A stretch of DNA of 64,000 bases from Acidimicrobiales bacterium (GCA_020629635.1 JAHDCX010000001.1:484525-548524), one strand, 5' to 3'; shown: positions 32,270-41,618, counted from the first letter of the stretch. Numbers and translations: made by a program. The notes: generated by a model from the sequence alone, not told the origin.

Positions 32270-33876
32270 GCAGCACCGTCGCCCACCAGATCATGTGGAA
32301 TCGTCTGATCGCGATCGTCGAAGAACAAGCGCTCACCCTGGTGCGCACGTCGTTCTCGACATCGGTTCGCGAAGCCGGAGACCTCTCCGCCGGCGTCTTC
32401 GACGCCCACGGTCGACTCATGGCCCAAGCCGTCACCGGTACACCCGGCCACGTCAACACGATGGCCGCGGCCGTCGGTCATTTCATCAACGACATCGGCC
32501 CGGACCGGATGTACCCCGGCGACGTGTACATCACCAACGACCCGTGGAAGGGCACCGGTCACCTCCACGACATCACCGTCACCACTCCGGTCTTTGCGGG
32601 GGCGCGGTTGATCGGCTTCTTCGCGTCGACGAGCCATGTCGTCGACGTCGGCGGACGCGGCTATGGCCCCGACGGACGGGAGCTCTACGAAGAAGGCATC
32701 CGGATCCCGATCATGAAGTGGGCAACCCAGGGAAGGCTCAACGACGACCTCGTCAACATTCTCCGCAACAACGTGCGCGAATCCGATCAGGTCGTCGGCG
32801 ACATTCACGGACTCGCTGCGTGCAACGAAACCGGACGGCGTCGCCTGCTCGAGATGCTTGACGAGTTCGACCTCCACGACCTCGATGAGCTCGCCGACTT
32901 CATCTTCGAGCGAACTCATCAGGCGGTGATGGGAGCGCTCGCCGACGTCCCCCGTGGCACCTACCGCAACACGATGGACGTCGACGGCTACGACGAACCA
33001 GTGCACCTCGAGGTCGCCGTCACCGTCAGCGACCACGGCATGCACGCCGACTTCGAGGGAACCTCCGGTGTCAGCCCGTATGGCATCAACGTGCCGATCG
33101 TCTACGCCCAGGCGTACTTCACCTACGGCATGATCGTCGCGCTCGCTCCCGAGCTGCCGAACAACCACGCGTCGCTCGCGCCCTTCACCGTGTCGGCGCC
33201 TCCCGGCGTGATCCTCAACGCCGTCGAGCCGGACCCAGTCTCGGTTCGTCACGTCATCGGCCACTTCGTCACCGACCTCTGCCTCGGCGCACTCGCGGAG
33301 GCCCTTCCGGGAAAGGTTCCGGCCGAGGGCGCAGGAGCACTCTGGAACTTCCAAGCCAGTGCCCGAGCGGTCGACCCCATCAACGAACCCCGACCACCGG
33401 TCGAGGTATTGATGTTCAACTCCGGCGGTAGCGGGGCTCGCCCATCCCTCGATGGGCTGACCGCCACCGCGTTCCCCTCCGGCGTGCGCACGATGAGCGC
33501 CGAAGCGACCGAGCAGGTCGGCCCGATCGTCATCTGGCGCAAGGAAATCCGCGAGGGATCGGCCGGCGCAGGGGCCCAACGCGGCGGCCTCGGCCAGGTG
33601 ATCGAGATCGGCGCAACCGACGGGTACTACTTCGAGTTCTCGGCAATGTTCGACCGTGTCGAGCACCCGGCTCGCGGACGTCACGGCGGTGGCGACGGTG
33701 CACCCGGGCGGGTCTCGCTCGACGACGGGACCCCGTTCCGCTCGAAAGGAAAACAGCCGATCCCACCCGACCGGCGCCTCGTGCTCGAGCTTCCGGGTGG
33801 GGGCGGCTTCGGGGATCCTGCCGACCGTGACGCTGCCGCCCACGCCCATGACGAACAGATGGGGTACCTCGGATGA
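32266..33876 (+). CDS. hyuB: Hydantoinase/oxoprolinase subunit B (N-methylhydantoinase B-like)
   Basis: 536 aa. The partner subunit of HyuA. MSSTVAHQIMWNRLIAIVEEQALTLVRTSFSTSVRE-type N-terminus (first conserved block), then SAGVFDAHGRLMAQAVTGTPGHVNTMAAA, PGDVYITNDPWKGTGHLHD and, near the C-terminus, GGGGFGDP, are the standard HyuB blocks. Length is normal (520-600 aa). It overlaps hyuA and the FAD oxidase gene by 4 nt each. HyuA and HyuB form a heteromeric ATP-dependent amidohydrolase or carboxylase-like complex in the cytoplasm. Confidence 0.92.
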   Translation: MSSTVAHQIMWNRLIAIVEEQALTLVRTSFSTSVREAGDLSAGVFDAHGRLMAQAVTGTPGHVNTMAAAVGHFINDIGPDRMYPGDVYITNDPWKGTGHLHDITVTTPVFAGARLIGFFASTSHVVDVGGRGYGPDGRELYEEGIRIPIMKWATQGRLNDDLVNILRNNVRESDQVVGDIHGLAACNETGRRRLLEMLDEFDLHDLDELADFIFERTHQAVMGALADVPRGTYRNTMDVDGYDEPVHLEVAVTVSDHGMHADFEGTSGVSPYGINVPIVYAQAYFTYGMIVALAPELPNNHASLAPFTVSAPPGVILNAVEPDPVSVRHVIGHFVTDLCLGALAEALPGKVPAEGAGALWNFQASARAVDPINEPRPPVEVLMFNSGGSGARPSLDGLTATAFPSGVRTMSAEATEQVGPIVIWRKEIREGSAGAGAQRGGLGQVIEIGATDGYYFEFSAMFDRVEHPARGRHGGGDGAPGRVSLDDGTPFRSKGKQPIPPDRRLVLELPGGGGFGDPADRDAAAHAHDEQMGYLG

Positions 33877-35102
33877 CTGGCCACGGGCAGGCGCCTCAAC
33901 CGATCACCGACCGTCCGGCGGCGAGTCGATACGACGTCGTCATCGTGGGTGGAGCCGTCATCGGGACGTCGGTGGCCTGGTTCTTGTCGTCGGACCCCAA
34001 CTTCGACGGGACCGTCCTCGTCGTCGAGAAGGACATGTCGTACGAGCACAGCTCGACCGGGCACACCAACAGCTGCATGCGTCAGCAGTTCACCAACCCG
34101 CTCAACATCAAGATCAGCCAGTTCGCCGCCGAGCACGTTCGCAACTTCCGCGAACACCTGGGTGGCGACCCCGAGGTCCCCGACCTCCACGTCAACCACT
34201 ACGGCTACATGTATCTGGCGGGCGACGAGATCTTTGCCGAGACGCTTCGGACGAACCAGGAAGTGCAGGCGAGCAACGGCGCCGCAACGCGTATTTGGTC
34301 GGTCGAGGAGATCGCCGAGGCCTACCCGTTCTACAACCTCGACGACATCGTCTGCGGAAGCCACAACCTCGTCGACGAGGGTTATTTCGACTCCGGCACG
34401 ATGTTCGACACGTGGCGTCGCAAGGCGCGCCAGAACGGCGTCGAGTACACCCGTGGCGAGGTGGTCGGTATCGACGTCGACGGCGGTCGAGCCAAAGCCG
34501 TTCGGCTCGAAACGGGGGAGCGAATCGAATGCGACACGGTCGTCAATGCCGCGGGACCACGCGCCTCGATGGTGGCGGAGATGGCCGGCATTCATCTCCC
34601 CGTCGAACCACGCAAGCGGTACACGTTCATCTTCGACGCTGCCGAGCCACTCGATCGTGACCTTCCGCTCACGATCGACCCCAACGGCGTGCACGTCCGC
34701 TCGGAGGGCTCGGCCTACATGGCCGGTTGCACCCCCGACCACGACCCAGCCGTCGAGCCCGACGACTTCGTGATGGACCCCGACATCTGGGAAGACAAGG
34801 TCTGGCCGGCGCTCGTTCATCGGATCCCCGCGTTCGAACGCATCAAGGTGCAGACCAAATGGGCCGGGCATTACGCCCACAACCGTCTCGATCAGAACGT
34901 CATCGTCGGCCCCCACACCGAAATCGAGAACGTCGTGTTCGCCAACGGCTTCTCCGGCCACGGCATGCAACAGTCGCCAGCGATCGGCCGAGGGGTCGCC
35001 GAATGGATCGCCCACGGCCAATACCGCACCCTCGATCTCACCCCGCTCGGCTACGCCCGAATCGAGGCCAACGACCCCTTCCCGGAAGGGGCCGTCATCT
35101 AG
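33873..35102 (+). CDS. FAD-dependent oxidoreductase (DAO/sarcosine-oxidase-like)
   Basis: 409 aa. A glycine/D-amino-acid oxidase-type flavoprotein. VVIVGGAVIGTSVAWFL is the FAD-binding Rossmann motif, followed by VVEKDMSYEHSSTGHTNS and, in the second half, VVNAAGPRASMVAEMAG and the C-terminal VFANGFSGHGMQQSPAIGRGVAE, which closes the FAD site. It resembles the sarcosine oxidase beta/monomeric sarcosine oxidase group. The start overlaps hyuB by 4 nt. Its position after HyuAB fits oxidation of an N-methylated amino acid released by the hydantoinase; substrate not proven. Confidence 0.88.
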   Translation: MTGHGQAPQPITDRPAASRYDVVIVGGAVIGTSVAWFLSSDPNFDGTVLVVEKDMSYEHSSTGHTNSCMRQQFTNPLNIKISQFAAEHVRNFREHLGGDPEVPDLHVNHYGYMYLAGDEIFAETLRTNQEVQASNGAATRIWSVEEIAEAYPFYNLDDIVCGSHNLVDEGYFDSGTMFDTWRRKARQNGVEYTRGEVVGIDVDGGRAKAVRLETGERIECDTVVNAAGPRASMVAEMAGIHLPVEPRKRYTFIFDAAEPLDRDLPLTIDPNGVHVRSEGSAYMAGCTPDHDPAVEPDDFVMDPDIWEDKVWPALVHRIPAFERIKVQTKWAGHYAHNRLDQNVIVGPHTEIENVVFANGFSGHGMQQSPAIGRGVAEWIAHGQYRTLDLTPLGYARIEANDPFPEGAVI

Positions 35103-35108
35103 ACGGAG

Positions 35109-35600
35109 TCAGAAGCCGTCGTCGTCGATGTCATCGGGGACCATGCCCTCCGAGGGGGTGTCATCGGCACGGGAGGAGGGTTGCGTTCCTCCGGCGAAGT
35201 GGTAGGCCTCGGTGATCCACTCGAGGATCTCGTCGTCGATCTGATCAGGCTCGGTCACGTTGATCACGTGGAACCACTTGCCGCCGTGGTCGATGACCTT
35301 GCGTGACAGTCGGTCGGAGGTCAGGCGGCGACCCAGGGAGAAGCCGAGCGCCGTCCACTTGGTCTTCGCTCGGAGCTCGCACAGCATCGGGCCGTTCTTG
35401 AACAAGACGCCGATCTCGATCGGATCGACGATCACGTCACCGAGCGAATCGATATGCTCCCGAACGTGATCGAAGATCGGCCGCTCCCACGGCTTCGCGT
35501 CGGCAAAGTACTCATCGACGGACAGCCCTCGCTGGCACATGTGGCCTTGACGGACCTTGCCGAACCATCGATCGCACTGCGGGCATTGCCACTTCTGCAC
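35109..35600 (-). CDS. DUF5655 domain protein with N-terminal zinc-ribbon-like motif
   Basis: 163 aa. The N-terminus has WQCPQCDRWFGKVRQGHMC, a C-x2-C...H-x2-C pattern that could bind zinc. The middle (VDEYFADAKPWERPIFDHVREHI) and the VIVDPIEIGVLFKN and WTALGFSLGRRL segments resemble DUF5655, a small domain of unknown function. The C-terminus is acidic and low-complexity. It starts with GTG at 35600 and diverges from the alpha/beta hydrolase gene (28 nt between starts). No operon partner is evident, and its function is unknown. Confidence 0.75.
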   Translation of the reverse strand: MQKWQCPQCDRWFGKVRQGHMCQRGLSVDEYFADAKPWERPIFDHVREHIDSLGDVIVDPIEIGVLFKNGPMLCELRAKTKWTALGFSLGRRLTSDRLSRKVIDHGGKWFHVINVTEPDQIDDEILEWITEAYHFAGGTQPSSRADDTPSEGMVPDDIDDDGF

Positions 35601-35614
35601 GAAACCGTTCTACC

Positions 35615-35620
35615 TAGACT
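35615..35620 (+). promoter_or_regulatory. -10 box TAGACT for alpha/beta hydrolase gene
   Basis: TAGACT ends 8 nt before the ATG at 35629 and supports that start over the earlier in-frame codons. Confidence 0.5.
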
Positions 35621-35628
35621 TTGTCGGG

Positions 35629-36633
35629 ATGAGAAAGACCACACCGCTCGCGATGGCAGGGCTTGCTGCGGCCAGCGCGCTGATCGGACGTCGCTCGATC
35701 CGGTCCTGGGAATCAACGGCCGACCCCGAGGCAGCGACCCCGCTCCGACTCCGCGACGGCCAATCGCAATTCGTCGAACTCGCAGACGGAGCTCGCATTC
35801 ACGTGGCCTCCTTTGGCGTGACCGGTCCGGCGCTGCTTGCTGTCCACGGACTGACGGCCAGCCACCACGACTGGAGCTTGATCGTGCCGAAGCTCGTCCG
35901 ATCAGGCTTCCGCGTCTTCGCCGTTGACCAGCGCGGTCACGGGCGGTCGACACGCGGCACTGCGGGCTTTGGAAGCGAACAACTGGGCCGCGATCTCGAG
36001 CAGGTGATTGATGCGCTGGGCGTCGACTTCGAGGCGTTGATCGGGCATTCGATGGGGGGAATGGCGATCTTCGGCCTCGCCGCCCGAACTCCACGGACGT
36101 TCGATTGGGCCTCGAGGGTGGTGCTGATCGCCACAGATTCCTCGCTCGACGACCGCCTTCACCAGGTCGCGCTTCGCCTCGGTGGGCTGCCGCTGGTCCC
36201 TGATGACCCGAGCGGTCCTCGGTGGTTCCGCCGGATCGTTGCTCGTCTCGGCGTCTTTGGCGAGGCGCCGCCCATCCGATGGGTCGATACGGCGGTGGCG
36301 AACTACTTCGAGTGCCCGGCCGATGTTGTCCGAGACGCCACGGCCGCGTTGGCGTCCCACGATCTGGACCACATTGCCGAGACGCTCCCCGTGCCCGTAC
36401 TGCTCATCGGCGCGGGACGCGATCGACTGATCTTTCCCCGCCAGATCCGTGCGCTTCATGATCGGCTACCCGACTCCACACTCACGATGTACGACGACGC
36501 CGGGCACATGGTGATCTGGGAGCGTGCGGCCGACATCGCCGCCGAAATTGTCGCGTTCGTTCAGGCGGACTCGTCACCCGTGGCGACGGGTCGAGTCGGG
36601 TCTGACGACCATCCGCTCCACGACCCCACGTAG
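35629..36633 (+). CDS. Alpha/beta hydrolase
   Basis: 334 aa. Alpha/beta-hydrolase fold: LLAVHGLTASHHDW (oxyanion HG), FAVDQRGHGRS, nucleophile elbow LIGHSMGGMAIF (GHSMGG, Ser in the centre), LLIGAGRDRLI with the acid, and AGHMVIWE with the catalytic His. The N-terminal 30 residues contain a short hydrophobic stretch (PLAMAGLAAASALI) that may anchor the protein or act as a signal. The substrate is unknown; esterase or lactonase are common for this group. The last 73 nt overlap the convergent sulfurtransferase gene. Confidence 0.85.
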   Translation: MRKTTPLAMAGLAAASALIGRRSIRSWESTADPEAATPLRLRDGQSQFVELADGARIHVASFGVTGPALLAVHGLTASHHDWSLIVPKLVRSGFRVFAVDQRGHGRSTRGTAGFGSEQLGRDLEQVIDALGVDFEALIGHSMGGMAIFGLAARTPRTFDWASRVVLIATDSSLDDRLHQVALRLGGLPLVPDDPSGPRWFRRIVARLGVFGEAPPIRWVDTAVANYFECPADVVRDATAALASHDLDHIAETLPVPVLLIGAGRDRLIFPRQIRALHDRLPDSTLTMYDDAGHMVIWERAADIAAEIVAFVQADSSPVATGRVGSDDHPLHDPT

Positions 36634-37394
36634 AGACGGGGACGACCGAGTCCGACCGACTCCATCACCAACGCGTTGTGGCATGCCGTGACGCCAGAAC
36701 CGCAGTAGACGATCGGACGGGGGCCGAGGTCGGTCCAACGCTCGGCGAGCTGGTCGTGGTCGACGAATCGCTTGTCCTCGTTGATGTTGTCGGCGAACGG
36801 TCGGTTGATTGCGCCGGGAATGTGTCCGCCAACCGGATCGATCGGCTCGACCTCTCCTCGGAACCGGGGAGCGGCGCGGCTGTCGATGACCGTTTCGCCG
36901 GCTCGAAGTGCGTGGAGCACGTCCGCAGCATCGGCGGTCGCGTCGCTCGGCCACGCCACCGGCGTGCGGAGCACGGGTTGACGAGGTGCGGCCGGCCCGA
37001 CTTCGAGATGGTGCGGCCACGCGCCGATTCCACCGTCGAGAAGGGCGGCCGGAGCCCCGATGATCCGAAGCATCCAGACCAGTCGCGCAGCGATCGCGCC
37101 GCCTGCATCGTCGTACGCGACCACTGTGTCGGTGTCGGCGATCCCCAGCGCGCCGAGCCTGCTGGCGAAGTGCTCGCTCGTGGCGAGCGGGTGCCGTCCC
37201 GCTGAGGCATCGGCGGTCCGACAGAGATCCCGGTCGAGGTCAACATGCACAGCGCCACGGAGATGGCCTTGTTCGAAGGCTTCGACGCCGGATCGACCGT
37301 CGAGATAGTGCCGACAGTCCACAAAGACCACCGAGGTGCGCTCCGCCAGTGTCGTGACGTCGGTGAGCGTGAGGATTGGCGCCAAGTCGGGCAT
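36561..37394 (-). CDS. Thiosulfate/3-mercaptopyruvate sulfurtransferase (two rhodanese domains)
   Basis: 277 aa from the ATG at 37394. Two tandem rhodanese domains; the second is active with Cys231 in VYCGSGVTACHN. The first has FVDCRHYLDGRSGVEAFEQGH, and the linker DADTVVAYDDAGGAIAAR-type segment is standard. The active-site loop CGSGVTA is the form common in 3-mercaptopyruvate sulfurtransferases. The enzyme transfers sulfane sulfur from thiosulfate or mercaptopyruvate to cyanide or thiols in the cytoplasm. An apparent 1006-codon reading frame runs into it from upstream, but only the last 277 codons look real. It ends inside the convergent hydrolase gene. Confidence 0.9.
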   Translation of the reverse strand: MPDLAPILTLTDVTTLAERTSVVFVDCRHYLDGRSGVEAFEQGHLRGAVHVDLDRDLCRTADASAGRHPLATSEHFASRLGALGIADTDTVVAYDDAGGAIAARLVWMLRIIGAPAALLDGGIGAWPHHLEVGPAAPRQPVLRTPVAWPSDATADAADVLHALRAGETVIDSRAAPRFRGEVEPIDPVGGHIPGAINRPFADNINEDKRFVDHDQLAERWTDLGPRPIVYCGSGVTACHNALVMESVGLGRPRLYVGSWSGWSSDPTRPVATGDESA

Positions 37395-37541
37395 CGACTG
37401 AGCATGCCACTTCGAGCACCCGAAGACCATCGTCATGAAACAGTGGGTGAAACCACTCATCTCCACGGTGCCTTGCGCCGATAGCAAGTGGACCCGGCGG
37501 CCCAGCAGACACGCCCCGTGGTCAGATCCGTGGAGGTTGGC

Positions 37542-40178
37542 GTGAATCGCATCGGAATTCGAGCTCGAGTGCTTCTTCTCGCACTTCTTCCCCTGCTCGT
37601 GTTGTTCGTCTTCGGCGCGGTCGTGCTGAACGATCGCAGGGTCGAGGCGTCGGACGCCGCAGCGCTGGGTGAGAACGTGCGCTTCGGCGTGGTCGCAACC
37701 GACCTCGTCCACGAGCTCCAGCGGGAACGTGGCCTGTCGTCCGGTTTCATCGGTTCTGCCGACGCGGACGCCACCCAGATGCTCAATCAGCGCCTCGTCG
37801 TGGACGCCGCCCGGGCCGAGTACGACGCCGGCCTGGCACTGCTCCGAGCGTCCGATCCGGTGAATGGCGCTCGATTCGACCTCACCCTCACCGATCTCGG
37901 TGAGATACCCGCGCACCGCTCCGCCATCGATGCCCGGTCGATCTCCATCGAGGAGACGCTCGCTCCGTACACGATCGCAATCAACGACATCCTCGATGCG
38001 CTCAGCGGCCTCGACTTCACGATCGCGGACGCCGAGCTCACCCAGGAGCTCACCGCACTTCGGTCGCTCTCTCGTGGCAAGGAGCTGACCGGCCTCGAGC
38101 GTGGCTTCGCCAACGGCGTCGTCGCTCGCGGATCCTTCTCCGACGAGCCGGAGCACGCCCGATACGTGCAGCTGACGACGGACGCCCTCGTCCACCTTGT
38201 CGAGTTCCGCCGCAACAGCCCGGCGGAAGAGCTCGCCATCTTCGATTCGGAGATCAACGCCGTCTCCGGGGCATCCGATCCGCTCCAGGCAGAGCTGTCT
38301 GCGGTCAAGCCCGGAGATCCGATCTCGTTCGACGAGAACACGTGGTGGACAGCAATGACCGCCCGAGTCGACGCGATGCGTGTCGCCGAGATTGCGATCT
38401 CGAACGACATCACCGACATTGCCGACACCGTCGAGAGCGACGGTCAGCGAGCGTTGTATACGGCGCTCGCCGTTGCGGCCGCCCTCACGCTTCTCCTGAT
38501 CGGCATTTCGTTCTTCATCGCCCGAACCATCACCGTGCCGATGCGACGCCTCTCGGGCGCAGCACTCAAGAGCGCAGAGGACGACCTCCCGGAGGCAATC
38601 AGCCGAATCGCCGCTGGTGAGGCCGTGGCACCCCAGACCGACGACTTCGACATCGAGGGGCCGCACGAGATCGTTTCGCTGTCGAACTCGGTCGACTCCC
38701 TCCGCTCCACCGCCGTCGAGCTCGCCGGCGAGCAGGCGCAGGTGCGCCGCAACGTGGCGGCGCTGTTCGTCAGCCTCGGCCGACGCAACCAGAGCCTCCT
38801 CTCTCGGCAGATGTCGTTCATCGATCAGCTCGAACGTGACGAGCCCGACGCCGGCCGGTTGCAGAACCTCTATCGCCTCGACCACCTCTCGACCCGCATT
38901 CGACGCAACGCCGAGTCTCTTCTCGTCATCGCCGGTGCCGAGTCGCCCCGCCGTTGGACCCAGCCCATCGAAGCCTCGGACATGATCCGTGCGGCATTGT
39001 CGGAGACTGAAGCGTACGACCGGGTCGATGTGGCGCCGTCGGGCTCCAGCCCGGTGCTCGGCGCCGCCGTCTCCGACCTCACCCACCTTCTCGCCGAACT
39101 CATCGAGAACGCCACGCAGTTCTCCCCGCCGAACACCCGGGTCAATGTGACAAGTCGTCGCGTCGCGGACACCTTGGTCATCACGATCTCTGACGAAGGG
39201 CTTGGCCTGTCTGAGGATGAGCGGACGCTGCTCAACAATCAGCTCAATGCGCCCTCGGACACGCTCGATCTGGACGAGACCGGCCGACTCGGCCTTCACG
39301 TGGTCGCGCGCCTTGCGGCACGCCACGGCGTCAAGGTCGAGCTTCAGACAAATGCCTCCGGAGGGACCACCGCCCGCGTGGAGCTGCCGAGCGCCCTCGT
39401 CGATGCCGGTGGCGACAGCACGATCGAGGCTGGAGGTTCGGCCACCGCCGTGGTGACCGGCACGGTGGAGCCGCTTCCGGCTGTGGCCGATGTCGCCGGC
39501 AGCGCCGCGCCGACCCCAACAGTCGTCCCCCAGTCGGTCGCCGAAGCGCTTGGGCGTGACGCGGCAATCCCGCAACCGCAACCAGACGCGGCGCCACTCG
39601 CGGAGGTGCCCGCTCCCGCCTCGCCCTCAGTTCCGGCGTCGCCACATCCGGTGGACGGCCCGGCGGCCGTTCTTTCGGCAGATCTGCATCATGCTCCGGT
39701 GGCGCCACCCACCGATCCGAGTCACGCCGCTCCGCCGGTGGCGGCACCGGCGTTCGATCCCGTGGGTCAGCCCGCATCGCCCCCGGTCACCTCGTCAGAC
39801 GACTCGTCCCCACATCCGGCTCCGACCGCTCCCGTTCCGCCTCCGGTGCCGCAACGGGCCCCGACTCGCGGGGTGGCAAGTGGCGTCGCTGCATTGCGAG
39901 ACGACGTCGCGGATCGCGAGTCGATTCTCGAGCGTCGAGCCCGGCGCCTCACGCCGATTCGGGATCGGGCAGAAGCCGGCGAGACCGGCGCACTCCCGAC
40001 TCGCACCAGAAAGGCCCCCGAGGCGACGGCGCCCCGCCTCGCCCACGGCCCCGAGACCGGTCGAACACCTGAACAGGTTCGATCGATGCTCAGCGGTCTC
40101 GCTGCCGGCCGCGCAGCCGCCGAAGCGAACACGACGAATTCGCCCCACGACCCCAACACCGACCAGGAGCGACGATGA
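37542..40178 (+). CDS. cvnA: Conservon sensor histidine kinase-like protein (CvnA)
   Basis: 878 aa from the GTG at 37542, chosen because GGAGG lies 5 nt upstream (37532-37536). The N-terminal membrane helix (VLLLALLPLLVLFVFGAVV) precedes an extracytoplasmic nitrate-sensor-like (NIT) helical domain, a second helix (LYTALAVAAALTLLLIGISFFIA), a HAMP segment, and an HATPase region with LGRRNQSLLSRQMSFIDQ, DHLSTRIRRNAESLLV, LAELIENATQFSPPNTRV and GRLGLHVVARLAARHG. The last 250 residues are Pro/Ala-rich and poorly conserved. It is the first gene of a cvnABCD conservon, a module that links a sensor to a small GTPase in actinobacteria. The signal is unknown. Confidence 0.9.
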   Translation: MNRIGIRARVLLLALLPLLVLFVFGAVVLNDRRVEASDAAALGENVRFGVVATDLVHELQRERGLSSGFIGSADADATQMLNQRLVVDAARAEYDAGLALLRASDPVNGARFDLTLTDLGEIPAHRSAIDARSISIEETLAPYTIAINDILDALSGLDFTIADAELTQELTALRSLSRGKELTGLERGFANGVVARGSFSDEPEHARYVQLTTDALVHLVEFRRNSPAEELAIFDSEINAVSGASDPLQAELSAVKPGDPISFDENTWWTAMTARVDAMRVAEIAISNDITDIADTVESDGQRALYTALAVAAALTLLLIGISFFIARTITVPMRRLSGAALKSAEDDLPEAISRIAAGEAVAPQTDDFDIEGPHEIVSLSNSVDSLRSTAVELAGEQAQVRRNVAALFVSLGRRNQSLLSRQMSFIDQLERDEPDAGRLQNLYRLDHLSTRIRRNAESLLVIAGAESPRRWTQPIEASDMIRAALSETEAYDRVDVAPSGSSPVLGAAVSDLTHLLAELIENATQFSPPNTRVNVTSRRVADTLVITISDEGLGLSEDERTLLNNQLNAPSDTLDLDETGRLGLHVVARLAARHGVKVELQTNASGGTTARVELPSALVDAGGDSTIEAGGSATAVVTGTVEPLPAVADVAGSAAPTPTVVPQSVAEALGRDAAIPQPQPDAAPLAEVPAPASPSVPASPHPVDGPAAVLSADLHHAPVAPPTDPSHAAPPVAAPAFDPVGQPASPPVTSSDDSSPHPAPTAPVPPPVPQRAPTRGVASGVAALRDDVADRESILERRARRLTPIRDRAEAGETGALPTRTRKAPEATAPRLAHGPETGRTPEQVRSMLSGLAAGRAAAEANTTNSPHDPNTDQERR

Positions 40179-40600
40179 CCACCACCGAGATCTCCACCTC
40201 CGCCCAGAACGTCAACTGGCTCCTCGCCCAGTTCGTCGAACAGACCAACGGCGTCGAACAGGCGGTGGCCGTCTCGAGCGACGGTCTGCTGATGGCGATG
40301 TCCGAGGGGCTGCGGCGCGAGCAAGCCGACCGCTTCGCGGCGATCACGTCGGGGATGATGAGCCTCGCCAGGGGCGGCGCGCAGACCTTCGGCGACAGTG
40401 GCGTCAGCCAGTGCATGATCGAGATGCACCAGAACATGGTCTTCGTCAGCTCGATCTCCGATGGATCCGCACTCGGCGTCCTGACCACCAAAGAGATCGA
40501 CATGGGACTCGTCGGCTACGAGATGACGATGCTGGTCGATCGGGTGGGCCAGCACCTGAGTCCCGAAGTGATCTCCGAACTCAAGAAGGCGCTGCGGTGA
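40175..40600 (+). CDS. cvnB: Roadblock/LC7 domain protein (CvnB)
   Basis: 141 aa. A roadblock/LC7 fold of about 100 residues: VNWLLAQFVEQTNGVEQAVAVSSDGLLMAMS opens the domain, and GGAQTFGDSGVSQCMIEMHQNMVFVSSISDG is its centre. These proteins modulate small GTPases, here presumably CvnD. The start overlaps the cvnA stop by 4 nt (ATGA), and the stop overlaps the GTG of cvnC. Length and order fit known conservons. Confidence 0.92.
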   Translation: MTTTEISTSAQNVNWLLAQFVEQTNGVEQAVAVSSDGLLMAMSEGLRREQADRFAAITSGMMSLARGGAQTFGDSGVSQCMIEMHQNMVFVSSISDGSALGVLTTKEIDMGLVGYEMTMLVDRVGQHLSPEVISELKKALR

Positions 40601-41010
40601 GCGAGATCGACCCGCCGCTGGTTCCGCGCTTCCTTCAGAGCGGTGCCGCACCAAAGCCCGAAGTCGCTGCTCCCTTGACAGACGGCGATGACGACACGAG
40701 AACCGTGCGACCCTTTGTGGTCACCGGTGGCCGCACCGGTGCGGCCAGCCCGTTCAAACCCGAGACGCAGCTTGTGGCCATCGCCGACGGTACGCAGCAT
40801 GCGTTCGAAGCCGGCCAGCTGCTTCAGCTGGCGGTCACACCGCTGAGCACCGCCGAGGCGTCGGCGATGCTGAAGCTTCCGCTTCAGGCGATCTACGTCC
40901 TTGCGGAGGACCTGGTTCGGAGCGGCGCCATGCAAGCCAGAACGACGCAAGGAAGCGCGGCGGACCCCGCGACGATCAGGAGGTTGATGGATGCAGTCAG
41001 TTCCCTCTAA
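40597..41010 (+). CDS. cvnC: DUF742 protein (CvnC)
   Basis: 137 aa. A DUF742 protein, a winged-helix-like domain of unknown molecular role found in nearly every conservon. TRTVRPFVVTGGRT in the N-terminal half is the DUF742 signature, and LKLPLQAIYVLAEDLVRSGAMQAR resembles its helix-turn-helix. It starts at GTG overlapping the cvnB stop and overlaps the start of cvnD by 20 nt. Confidence 0.9.
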   Translation: MSEIDPPLVPRFLQSGAAPKPEVAAPLTDGDDDTRTVRPFVVTGGRTGAASPFKPETQLVAIADGTQHAFEAGQLLQLAVTPLSTAEASAMLKLPLQAIYVLAEDLVRSGAMQARTTQGSAADPATIRRLMDAVSSL

Positions 41011-41581
41011 CGCCGGGATGCGCGCGCCCGAACCTGTCAAGGTCATCATCTCGGGCGGCTTCGGCGTCGGAAAGACCACGTTCGTCAGCGCCGTGTCCGA
41101 AATCGAACCGCTCACCACCGAGGCGGCGATGACCGAGGTCGCGACTGGCGTCGACGATCGAAGCTGGGTCGAGAACAAGACGACGACCACGGTCGCGATG
41201 GACTTCGGCCGGATCAGCGTCGGCGATCAGCTCGTGCTGTATCTGTTCGGCACTCCCGGACAGGACCGCTTCTCGTTCATGTGGGAAGACCTGGTCATCG
41301 GCGCGTTGAGCGCGGTCGTCCTGGTCGACACCCGACGAATCGAAGACTGCTTCCCTGCGCTCGACTGGTTCGAGACCCGAGACATTCCCTTCGTGGTCGC
41401 CATCAATGAGTTCGACGGCAAGCTTCTTCACACGCCGGCCGAAGTTCGCAAGGCGCTCGACATCGCTCCCGCCATTCCGGTGCTGAACATCGATGCGCGG
41501 GACAAGGAACGCGTGAAGGTGGCGCTCCTCGCGTCGCTCGAACAGGCGCTTCAGCGGGCCGAAGCGGCGATGGTCGGCTGA
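40991..41581 (+). CDS. cvnD: Conservon GTP/ATP-binding protein (CvnD)
   Basis: 196 aa. A small GTPase-like P-loop protein: VIISGGFGVGKTTFVSAV (Walker A, residues 18-35), FGTPGQDRFSFMW (G3-like DxxG equivalent), and VVAINEFDG in place of the canonical NKxD specificity motif. The missing NKxD lysine is usual for CvnD. It completes the cvnABCD set; no cvnE (P450) follows directly. The likely role is signal output through roadblock-regulated GTP cycling. Confidence 0.92.
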   Translation: MQSVPSNAGMRAPEPVKVIISGGFGVGKTTFVSAVSEIEPLTTEAAMTEVATGVDDRSWVENKTTTTVAMDFGRISVGDQLVLYLFGTPGQDRFSFMWEDLVIGALSAVVLVDTRRIEDCFPALDWFETRDIPFVVAINEFDGKLLHTPAEVRKALDIAPAIPVLNIDARDKERVKVALLASLEQALQRAEAAMVG

Positions 41582-41606
41582 ATCGATCGCGGTCAGGGTC
41601 GGTCGC

Positions 41607-41612
41607 TACGAT
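41607..41612 (+). promoter_or_regulatory. -10 box TACGAT for MttB-superfamily gene
   Basis: TACGAT ends 6 nt before the ATG at 41619. It suggests that the methyltransferase gene is transcribed separately from the conservon, which ends 37 nt upstream. Confidence 0.5.
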
Positions 41613-41618
41613 TCGGTC

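Noticed and set aside
37395-39581. Upstream part of a 1006-codon minus-strand ORF
   Set aside because: Only the final 277 codons encode the rhodanese protein; the rest is antisense to cvnA and has no motif.
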